16,773 bases of DNA from an uncultured Lachnospiraceae bacterium (lineage in GTDB: Bacteria > Bacillota > Clostridia > Lachnospirales > Lachnospiraceae), in contig CAKRNI010000037.1 in assembly GCA_934370915.1 (NCBI GenBank), positions 1 to 16,773 of the forward strand, in the 5' to 3' direction. Position 1 is the first letter of the stretch, and every line of letters begins with the position of its first letter. Below the pieces are notes generated by a model. It had not been told where the DNA came from and made no database searches. It was given only the letters and a program-made list of their open reading frames with translations. Shown here piece after piece: positions 7,133 through 13,210 of the stretch. The position numbers and the translations under genes were made by a program.

Positions 7133-7505
7133 GATCCTGATGATGTTCCGGACCGGAAAGAAGTTTTCCAGAGAAGTTTCCATCTACGATCCCATCGGTA
7201 CGGATAAAGACGGGGAGACCGTGAGCCTCTTAGATATTCTGGAGGCGGGGGACCGGGAAGTTCTTGAGACCGTGATCATCAGGCAGGACGTGAAGATCCT
7301 CTACGAGGCGTATCGGGAGAATCTCACGGTGATGGAGCAGACCGTGATCCGCATGAGATATGGATTGTTTGGAACGAAGGAACACACGCAGCGGGAGATC
7401 GCGGAACAGCTCGGGATATCCCGGTCCTATGTGTCGAGAATTGAAAAGCGGGCGGTGGGTCATATGCGGGAGGCGTTTTATGAGCCCGCCGGAAAGACCC
7501 TGTGA
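7128..7505 (+). pseudogene. sigK 3' portion: RNA polymerase sporulation sigma-K factor, C-terminal half, interrupted by the element
   Basis: These 125 codons encode sigma regions 3-4 of the late mother-cell sigma factor. The block DPIGTDKDGETVSLLDIL and the region 4.2 helix-turn-helix TQREIAEQLGISRSYVSR match sigma-K rather than sigma-E, which differs at both places. Region 2 (core binding and -10 recognition) is missing, as it would lie at the left end of the element. The frame is intact to the stop and a terminator follows, so this reads as a split gene restorable by excision, not a decayed one. It has no start codon or ribosome site of its own in sigK sequence. Base composition matches the chromosomal genes to the right, not the recombinase. 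Confidence 0.9.
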
Positions 7506-7544
7506 TACATTTCGCCGGACAAAAATAAAAGATTGTAATGATAT

Positions 7545-7580
7545 AAAAGCACTTGCCTCAGATGGTGGTAAGTGCTTTTT
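7545..7580 (+). terminator. Rho-independent terminator of sigK
   Basis: AAAAGCACTT (7545-7554 region) pairs with AAGTGCTTTT (7570-7579), with a smaller inner stem, and ends in a T run. It lies about 40 nt past the sigK stop and isolates sigK from the arg promoter. Confidence 0.85.
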
Positions 7581-7600
7581 GAAATTTATACAAAAAATAC

Positions 7601-7636
7601 TTGCATAATTATACATATAGAGTTATAATTATGCAA
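7601..7636 (+). promoter_or_regulatory. arg operon promoter with overlapping ArgR (ARG) boxes
   Basis: The promoter is TTGCAT (7601-7606), a 17-bp spacer and a perfect TATAAT (7624-7629). TTGCATAATTATA (7601-7613) is repeated as a perfect inverse, TATAATTATGCAA (7624-7636), so one box covers the -35 and the other covers the -10 and start region. AT-rich boxes with TGCATAATTATNCA symmetry resemble ArgR/AhrC operators. A further ATTATTCAAAAAGTATTCA stretch (7638-7656) may add half sites. Arginine-dependent repression is inferred from this arrangement and the genes served. Confidence 0.8.
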
Positions 7637-7783
7637 AATTATTCAAAAAGTATTCACGGTCTCCATCCGCACCCCCGGTTACTGTCCACGCCCTGCGCAA
7701 ACAGCAACACACCCCACAAATTCACGGCGGATGGGAGACGAACCTGGAATCCAGAACAATCTATGAGCGAGAGGAGAACAATT
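7637..7783 (+). other. Long argC leader with possible closing stem
   Basis: The predicted transcript has about 147 nt before argC. GTCTCCATCCGC (7659-7670) is complementary to GCGGATGGGAGAC (7727-7739) apart from one extra G. This would close a loop of about 56 nt that is C- and CA-rich. The octamer ATTCACGG occurs at both edges (7652-7659 and 7720-7727). I recognise no known riboswitch class and see no terminator or anti-terminator pair. The frame of argC is open through it, but no ribosome site supports an earlier start. Confidence 0.45.
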
Positions 7784-8722
7784 ATGAAGCCAAAGGTATA
7801 CATTGACGGAAAAGAAGGAACCACGGGACTCCAGATCTACGACAGACTTGCATCAAGAGACGACATTGAACTCCTGTTAATTGATGAAACAAAGAGGAAA
7901 GACCCGGATGAGAGAAAGAAACTCATCAACGCGGCGGATATCACCTTCCTCTGCCTGCCGGATGCGGCGGCGAAGGAAGCGGTGAGTTTTGTGGAGAAAG
8001 ATTCCGCGAAAATCATCGATGCGTCCACGGCACACCGTACAGCGCCCGGCTGGGCATACGGGATTCCGGAGCTTTCCGATATGCATAAAGATGCAGTCGT
8101 TCATGCAAAATTCACAGCAAATCCGGGCTGCCATGCGTCAGGATTCGTGATCCCGGTCTATCCGCTTGTGGCGTCTGGAATGATCCCGAAGGAGACGCCC
8201 CTCACTGTATTTTCCCTCACCGGATACTCCGGAGGCGGAAAGAAGATGATCGCGGAGTACGAATCCCCGGAGAAACCGGAGCTCTACAGCACACCGAGAA
8301 TCTACGGCCTGAGCCTGAAGCACAAGCATCTCCCGGAGATGCAGAAGATCTGCGGACTTGATGTTCCTCCGGTGTTCTGCCCGATCGTGGATGACTATTA
8401 TAAAGGAATGGCTGTTACCGTCATGCTGCAGAATTCCATGTTAAAGGGAAATCCCACAGCGAAAGATATCCACGAGGCGCTGGCTGCCCACTACGACGGA
8501 AAAAAGGTCGTAAAAGTCCATCCGTTCGGATATGAGGATCCGATGATCGCTGCCGGAACCATGGCGGGAAAGGACAGCATGGAACTGGTCATCAACGGAC
8601 ATGAGGATCAGACGATCATCACGGCGCTGTTTGACAATCTCGGAAAAGGCGCGTCAGGTGCGGCGGTGGAGAATATGAATCTGATGTTAGGATTTGAGGA
8701 GACAGCGGGACTGAACTTATAA
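7784..8722 (+). CDS. N-acetyl-gamma-glutamyl-phosphate reductase (type 2 ArgC)
   Basis: Reduces N-acetylglutamyl phosphate to the semialdehyde with NADPH, the third step of arginine synthesis. The 312-residue protein belongs to the shorter type 2 family. It has the N-terminal nucleotide-binding segment VYIDGKEGTTGLQIYDRL, the catalytic cysteine C116 in NPGCHASG, and the SGGGKKMIAEYE block. The ATG at 7784 is preceded by GAGGAG (7771-7776) with 7-nt spacing. An in-frame ATG at 7763 lacks a ribosome site and would add seven unrelated residues. It is the first gene of the ArgR-boxed operon, 56 nt before argB. Confidence 0.95.
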   Translation: MKPKVYIDGKEGTTGLQIYDRLASRDDIELLLIDETKRKDPDERKKLINAADITFLCLPDAAAKEAVSFVEKDSAKIIDASTAHRTAPGWAYGIPELSDMHKDAVVHAKFTANPGCHASGFVIPVYPLVASGMIPKETPLTVFSLTGYSGGGKKMIAEYESPEKPELYSTPRIYGLSLKHKHLPEMQKICGLDVPPVFCPIVDDYYKGMAVTVMLQNSMLKGNPTAKDIHEALAAHYDGKKVVKVHPFGYEDPMIAAGTMAGKDSMELVINGHEDQTIITALFDNLGKGASGAAVENMNLMLGFEETAGLNL

Positions 8723-8778
8723 TTCAAGTCGAACACCTGATTCTATTGGGTGTAATCTGAAATGAAGGAGAAAAATTT

Positions 8779-9648
8779 ATGGAAAATCTGAAACCGGAGA
8801 CAAGAGCGGGCGTCCTTGTGGAGGCGCTTCCGTATCTTCAGGAATATAATGGAAAGATCGTAGTTGTAAAGTACGGCGGAAACGCCATGATCAATGAGGA
8901 TTTAAAGCAGGCGGTCATCCGCGACATCGTTCTCTTAAATCTCGTGGGCGTGAAGGTTGTTCTCGTCCATGGCGGTGGCCCGGAGATCGGGGAACTTTTA
9001 AAGAAGACCGGAAAAGAGTCCAAATTCATTAAGGGTCTTCGCTACACAGACAAAGAGACGATGGAAGCGGTCCAGATGGTCCTCTGCGGAAAGCTCAATA
9101 AAAATCTGGTAACCCTCTTAAAAAATGCCGGAGGAAAGGGCGTTGGAATAAGCGGAATGGACGGCGGTCTGTTTGAGGCAGTCAAATTGAACGATCCGGA
9201 CGGAACAGAATACGGCTATGTGGGTGACATCGTTAAGACAAACCCGCAGATCGTCCTTGATATGCTGGAAAAAGGCTATATCCCGGTAGTTACCTGTGTT
9301 GCCGTAGGGATTGACGATACCTGCAACTACAACATCAACGCGGATACGGCAGCTGAGAAGCTTGCCATCGCGTTGAAAGCGAAAAAGCTGATCATGCTCA
9401 CGGACGTAAGAGGACTTTTGAGAGATCCTTCCGATGAATCCACGCTGATCAAGCGCCTGAAGGTTTCGGAGGTTCCGTCCCTTGTCAAAGAAGGCATCAT
9501 CAAGGGCGGCATGATCCCGAAGGTCAACTGTTGCGTGGAGTGTGTCCGTCAGGGCGTGGAGCGCGCGAACATTCAGGATGGCCGTGTGCCGCACTCGATC
9601 TTAATCGAGCTGCTTACAAATGAAGGTGTAGGAACCATGTTTTCATAA
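8779..9648 (+). CDS. Acetylglutamate kinase
   Basis: Phosphorylates N-acetylglutamate with ATP, the step before ArgC. The 289-residue sequence shows the amino-acid kinase fold: KYGGNAM near residue 32, the glycine-rich LVHGGGPEI substrate loop, GLRYTDKETMEAVQMVL, GISGMDGG, NINADTAAEKLA and the C-terminal IKGGMIPKV. The N-terminal helix before KYGG is of the length seen in arginine-inhibited hexameric enzymes, so feedback inhibition is plausible but unproven. AAGGAG (8765-8770) is 8 nt from the ATG. It is separated from argD by an unusually long 144-nt spacer with possible RNA structure. Confidence 0.96.
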   Translation: MENLKPETRAGVLVEALPYLQEYNGKIVVVKYGGNAMINEDLKQAVIRDIVLLNLVGVKVVLVHGGGPEIGELLKKTGKESKFIKGLRYTDKETMEAVQMVLCGKLNKNLVTLLKNAGGKGVGISGMDGGLFEAVKLNDPDGTEYGYVGDIVKTNPQIVLDMLEKGYIPVVTCVAVGIDDTCNYNINADTAAEKLAIALKAKKLIMLTDVRGLLRDPSDESTLIKRLKVSEVPSLVKEGIIKGGMIPKVNCCVECVRQGVERANIQDGRVPHSILIELLTNEGVGTMFS

Positions 9649-9650
9649 AA

Positions 9651-9765
9651 GGCAGACGCAGATCCATGCGAAGATGCAGATTCCTGTAAGAAACCGCATC
9701 CGAAGCGGAATGTGCCAGAGTACACGTTTTTTTGAAAGAAACTGCAGGAAAAAGCGTGGATCTGC
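9651..9765 (+). other. Potentially structured argB-argD spacer
   Basis: Three nested complementarities can be drawn: GCAGATCCATGC (9658-9669) with GCGTGGATCTGC (9754-9765, one G-U), TTCCTG (9681-9686) with CAGGAA (9745-9750), and CCGC (9694-9697) with GCGG (9705-9708). In addition, AAGAAAC can pair with GTTTTTT inside the second stem. No open frame with a ribosome site is evident. It could be a processing or attenuation structure within the operon, but I match it to no known RNA family. Confidence 0.4.
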
Positions 9766-9792
9766 CAAATCAGTTGCCACAGGAGGTACGAT

Positions 9793-10977
9793 ATGACAGC
9801 GGAAGAGATCAAGAAAAAAGATTCAGAATATATCATGCATACATACGGACGTTTTGACATCGTCCTTGACCACGGAAAAGGAGCGACGCTCTGGGATGCG
9901 GACGGAAAACAGTACGTGGACCTGACATCGGGAATCGGAGTAAACAGCTTAGGCCACGGAAATCCGGCGATCGTAAATGCCGTGACGAAACAGGCGGAAA
10001 AGCTTATGCACGCTTCCAACCTCTATTACACGGAGCCCATGGTGAGCGCCGCAGAGAAGCTCGTGACAGCCACAGGGATGGGAAAAATCTTCTTTGCAAA
10101 CTCCGGTGCGGAGGCAAATGAGGGCGCCATCAAGCTCGCGAGAAAATATTCCTTCGATAAATACGGCGAGGGAAGAAACACCATCGTGACACTGATCCAG
10201 TCCTTCCACGGAAGAACCGTCACCACATTAAAGGCTACAGGACAGGAAAAGTTCCACCAGTACTTCTTCCCGTTCACGGAAGGCTTCGCCTACGCGAAGG
10301 CAAATGATCTGGCGGATGTGACCGCGAAGGCAGACAAGACCTGTTGTGCAGTCATGATGGAGATGATCCAGGGCGAAGGCGGCGTTCTGCCGCTCGATAA
10401 GGAATTTGTTCAGGGCGTCGCGAAATTCTGTAAGGAGAACGACATCCTGCTCATCGTGGATGAGGTTCAGACCGGCATCGGAAGATGCGGCAGCCTCTTC
10501 GCCTACGAGCAGTACGGAATTGCCCCGGATATCGTGACTATGGCGAAAGGCCTCGGCGGCGGTCTGCCCATCGGCGGCGTGCTGGCTGCGAAGTCCTGCG
10601 CAGATGTTATGGGACCTGGAACCCACGGCTCCACCTTCGGCGGAAACCCGGTGAGTGCGGCATCTGCGAATGTAGTCCTTGACACGGTGCTGAAGCCGGA
10701 ATTCTTAAAGGAAGTTGAGGAAAAGGGCACTTACATCAAAGAAAAAGTCTTGGGATTTCATTCACCGGCCGTGAAGAATGTCCGCGGTATGGGACTCATG
10801 CTCGGTATCATCGTGGATCCCGAAAAACGCGCCGGATATGTTGCAAAGCTTATGGAACAGGGCGTTCTCGTCCTGACGGCCGGAACGGATGCGATCCGTC
10901 TGTTGCCGCCTCTTGTGATCACATATGAAGAGATCGATCAGGCACTTGAGGCCATGAAAGGGGTATTTGAATCATGA
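9793..10977 (+). CDS. Acetylornithine aminotransferase (PLP-dependent)
   Basis: Transfers an amino group from glutamate to N-acetylglutamate semialdehyde, giving N-acetylornithine. The class III aminotransferase of 394 residues has NSGAEANEGAIKLARK (cofactor phosphate region), SFHGRT, the aspartate motif IVDEVQTGIGR, and the PLP-binding lysine K252 in TMAKGLGGGLPIGG. HGSTFGGNPVS follows as expected. AGGAGG (9781-9786) is 6 nt from the ATG. The last bases overlap the argF start as ATGA, so argD and argF should be translationally coupled. ArgD enzymes often also serve as succinyl-diaminopimelate aminotransferase in lysine synthesis, which cannot be judged here. Confidence 0.96.
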   Translation: MTAEEIKKKDSEYIMHTYGRFDIVLDHGKGATLWDADGKQYVDLTSGIGVNSLGHGNPAIVNAVTKQAEKLMHASNLYYTEPMVSAAEKLVTATGMGKIFFANSGAEANEGAIKLARKYSFDKYGEGRNTIVTLIQSFHGRTVTTLKATGQEKFHQYFFPFTEGFAYAKANDLADVTAKADKTCCAVMMEMIQGEGGVLPLDKEFVQGVAKFCKENDILLIVDEVQTGIGRCGSLFAYEQYGIAPDIVTMAKGLGGGLPIGGVLAAKSCADVMGPGTHGSTFGGNPVSAASANVVLDTVLKPEFLKEVEEKGTYIKEKVLGFHSPAVKNVRGMGLMLGIIVDPEKRAGYVAKLMEQGVLVLTAGTDAIRLLPPLVITYEEIDQALEAMKGVFES

Positions 10978-11885
10978 AGAACTTATTAAAATTACTGGAT
11001 CTCAGTACAGAGGAGATCATTGGAATTCTGGATCTGGCAGACCAGTTAAAATATGAAAGAAAGCACAACATTCCGCACGAGCTCTTAAAGGGTCAGACTC
11101 TCGGAATGATCTTCCAGAAATCCTCCACAAGAACGAGGGTTTCCTTCGAGACAGGAATGTATCAGCTGGGCGGACATGCCCTGTTTCTGTCCTCCAGAGA
11201 CTTACAGATCGGCCGCGGTGAGCCGGTTCAGGATACTGCCCGCGTGCTGTCCAGATACCTCGACGGTATCATGATCCGGACCTTTGAGCAGAAGGAAGTG
11301 GAGGATCTCGCAAAGTTCGGCTCCATCCCGGTCATCAACGGTCTGACAGATTTCTGCCATCCGTGTCAGGTTCTCGCGGACCTCATGACGATCCGTGAGA
11401 AGTTCGGAAGCTTCTCAGGACTCAAGATGTGCTTTATCGGCGACGGCAACAACATGGCAAACTCCCTGATTGTCGGCGGCTTGAAGGTCGGCATGAATGT
11501 AGCTGTCGCGACACCGGACGGATACAAGCCGGACGGGGCTGTCCTTGAGTTCACGAAGGGCTACGGCGATAAATTTGCACTGGAGACAGATCCGTTTATG
11601 GCGGCATCCGGTGCGGATATTCTGATCACGGATACATGGACTTCGATGGGAGAGGAAGCGGAGAAAGAGGAGAGAAAGAAAATCTTCAAGGACTACCAGA
11701 TCAACAAACAGCTCCTCGCAGCCGCAAACGCGGGCGCTATGGTCCAGCACTGCCTCCCGGCATACCGCGGACAGGAGATCACCGAGGAAGTCTTCGAGGA
11801 ACATGCTGACGAGATCTTCAATGAGGCAGAGAACCGCCTGCATGCGCAGAAGGCTGTTATGGTGAAGCTGATGAAGAAAGACTGA
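10974..11885 (+). CDS. Ornithine carbamoyltransferase (anabolic)
   Basis: Joins carbamoyl phosphate and ornithine to give citrulline. The 303-residue sequence carries the carbamoyl-phosphate motif S51-T-R-T-R55, the HPCQVLADLMTI block, the ornithine-binding DTWTSMG region and the diagnostic H259-C-L-P262 motif that separates ornithine from aspartate carbamoyltransferases. Placement as the last gene of an arg biosynthetic operon, coupled to argD by a 4-bp overlap, indicates the anabolic form (ArgF) rather than the catabolic ArcB. No argG or argH follows, so conversion of citrulline to arginine must be encoded elsewhere. Confidence 0.96.
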   Translation: MKNLLKLLDLSTEEIIGILDLADQLKYERKHNIPHELLKGQTLGMIFQKSSTRTRVSFETGMYQLGGHALFLSSRDLQIGRGEPVQDTARVLSRYLDGIMIRTFEQKEVEDLAKFGSIPVINGLTDFCHPCQVLADLMTIREKFGSFSGLKMCFIGDGNNMANSLIVGGLKVGMNVAVATPDGYKPDGAVLEFTKGYGDKFALETDPFMAASGADILITDTWTSMGEEAEKEERKKIFKDYQINKQLLAAANAGAMVQHCLPAYRGQEITEEVFEEHADEIFNEAENRLHAQKAVMVKLMKKD

Positions 11886-11902
11886 TCAGAAAACCAGAAG
11901 AT

Positions 11903-11928
11903 CTCTGCGGGTGCGAGAGTGCCTTTTT
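11903..11928 (+). terminator. Probable terminator of the arg operon
   Basis: CTCTGC and GC-g-AGAG can form a short stem over a GGGT loop, followed a few bases later by TTTTT (11924-11928). The stem is weak, so termination may be partial. Confidence 0.4.
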
Positions 11929-11982
11929 ATATAAAGTTTATGAAATTTTAACAGACGTTTCCTATGGAAAGCCTTATCCGCG

Positions 11983-11991
11983 TGTTATACT
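11983..11991 (+). promoter_or_regulatory. Extended -10 promoter for the alpha/beta hydrolase gene
   Basis: TG followed by one base and then TATACT (11986-11991) forms an extended -10 element about 36 nt before the hydrolase ATG. No good -35 hexamer is found at normal spacing, so the call rests on the extended element. Confidence 0.45.
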
Positions 11992-12026
11992 ATTGGTATG
12001 CTTTTGAAACACAGGAGGCGGGAATT

Positions 12027-12962
12027 ATGGAGATCCATGAACTTTATATACCATCGAGCAGCGGTCTGGCGAATCTCCACTGTGTGGAGTGGATTCCGGA
12101 CGGTGAGGTAAAAGCCGTCGTTCAGATCGCCCACGGAATGATGGAACATGTGGGGCGATATCGTGAATTTGCGGAATTCCTTGCAGGGCATGGAATCTAT
12201 GTTCTGGGGAATGATCATCTGGGGCACGGAAAAACAGCGGCGGCGGAGGAAGACCGGGGATATTTTGGGGACCATGCGGGCGCTGTCTCCGTGATCCGTG
12301 ATATGCGCCGCGTGACGGTCCATGCCCAGAGAAAATATCCGGGTGTGCCGCTTTTCCTTTTGGGACACAGTATGGGATCGTTCTTTGCAAGGCGGTATCT
12401 GACGGTCTATAAGGATGGAATCGACGGCGTGATTTTACTTGGAACAGGAGCGCCGAAGGACGCTGAAGTCCGGTTCGGATATCTGTTGGCGGACGCTGTC
12501 TGTAAGCAGAAAGGAACGAGGTACAGGAGTAAGATGCTTTATAACCTCTCCCTCGGAAACTATAACCGGAAATTCAAACCGACAAAAACGCCATATGACT
12601 GGCTGTCCCGAGACGAAAAGAGAGACCGTGCCTTCGGGGAAGATCCGTTGACAGATTTTATTTTCACAGCAGGTGCGTACCGGGATTTCTTTGAGGTGAT
12701 CTTAAAGACCTCAAAACTGGAAAAATCAGGGAAAATGCGCACCGACCTCCCGATCCTGATCCTTTCCGGAAGCAAAGATCCGGTGGGAGAGGAGACAAAA
12801 GGTGTGCGGCGGGTTTATGACCGCTATGATCAGGCTGGAGCGGAGGATCTTTCCATCGGCTTTTACGAGGACGCAAGGCATGAACTCTTAAACGAACTCA
12901 ATCGCGAACAGGTATCGGGGGATATTCTGGAGTGGATCGAGGAACACGAAAACAATCATTAA
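12027..12962 (+). CDS. Alpha/beta hydrolase of the monoacylglycerol lipase / lysophospholipase type
   Basis: A 311-residue cytoplasmic serine hydrolase (Hydrolase_4 / serine aminopeptidase S33 group). The oxyanion region is QIAHGMMEHVGRY, followed by GNDHLGHGKT, and the nucleophile is S115 in GHSMGS. The likely triad partners are D251 in LSGSKDPVG and H285 in YEDARHELLNE. The closest characterised relatives hydrolyse monoglycerides or lysophospholipids, but the natural substrate cannot be read from sequence. There is no signal peptide. The ATG at 12027 has AGGAGG (12013-12018) 8 nt upstream. The frame extends back to 11964, but that stretch contains the promoter. It is probably a single-gene transcript between the arg operon and comM. 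Confidence 0.88.
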   Translation: MEIHELYIPSSSGLANLHCVEWIPDGEVKAVVQIAHGMMEHVGRYREFAEFLAGHGIYVLGNDHLGHGKTAAAEEDRGYFGDHAGAVSVIRDMRRVTVHAQRKYPGVPLFLLGHSMGSFFARRYLTVYKDGIDGVILLGTGAPKDAEVRFGYLLADAVCKQKGTRYRSKMLYNLSLGNYNRKFKPTKTPYDWLSRDEKRDRAFGEDPLTDFIFTAGAYRDFFEVILKTSKLEKSGKMRTDLPILILSGSKDPVGEETKGVRRVYDRYDQAGAEDLSIGFYEDARHELLNELNREQVSGDILEWIEEHENNH

Positions 12963-12966
12963 AAAG

Positions 12967-13005
12967 AGGCAGACTGACAGGGCTGACCGGCGCGTCAGTC
13001 TGCCT
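12967..13005. terminator. Hairpin after the hydrolase gene, U-tract only on the minus strand
   Basis: AGGCAGACTGAC (12967-12978) and GTCAGTCTGCCT (12994-13005) are perfect 12-bp complements around a 15-nt loop. On the plus strand no T run follows. Read on the minus strand the stem is followed by CTTTTT. It may act as a mRNA 3' protecting hairpin or a terminator for antisense transcription. Confidence 0.55.
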
Positions 13006-13021
13006 ATAAGATCAACATTCA

Positions 13022-13088
13022 CATCGGTTCAGCATCTTCACGGCTGCGGGCGAAATACCATCTCAGACCGGCTGCACCGATGGATTTT
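13022..13088 (+). terminator. Long-stem terminator upstream of comM
   Basis: CATCGGT/ACCGATG, CAGC/GCTG, CGG/CCG and CTG/CAG stack into one extended hairpin (13022-13082) with a 7-nt bulge (13034-13040) and small internal loops. It is followed directly by GATTTTTT. This is probably the real end of the hydrolase transcript. It is long for a terminator and could be the 3' end of a small RNA. Confidence 0.6.
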
Positions 13089-13210
13089 TTCTTTCTGAAA
13101 TATTCTTAACAATATCTATACGATCAATTCTGGTGAACATTCACCTGTCAAAAACAATTCTGAAAAACCAGCAAAGCAAAACATCTTGAAAATGTTGGAA
13201 AGGAGTCTTT

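Noticed and set aside
7128..7505. sigE, sigG or a phage sigma factor as the split gene
   Set aside because: The DPIGTDKDGETVSLLDIL and TQREIAEQLGISRSYVSR blocks match sigma-K. Sigma-E differs clearly at both places.
7128..7505. sigK as an ordinary decayed pseudogene
   Set aside because: The 3' half has an intact frame, intact helix-turn-helix and its own terminator, and sits at a recombinase attachment core, which fits a reversible interruption.
7601..7783. N-terminal extension of argC through its leader
   Set aside because: It overlaps the promoter and ArgR-like boxes, has no ribosome site, and the added residues resemble no ArgC.
9649..9792. A small protein gene between argB and argD
   Set aside because: No start codon with a ribosome site and no convincing coding sequence was found. 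The frames across it are shadows.
11964..12026. Longer start for the alpha/beta hydrolase
   Set aside because: The stretch holds the extended -10 and the ribosome site. The ATG at 12027 is the supported start.
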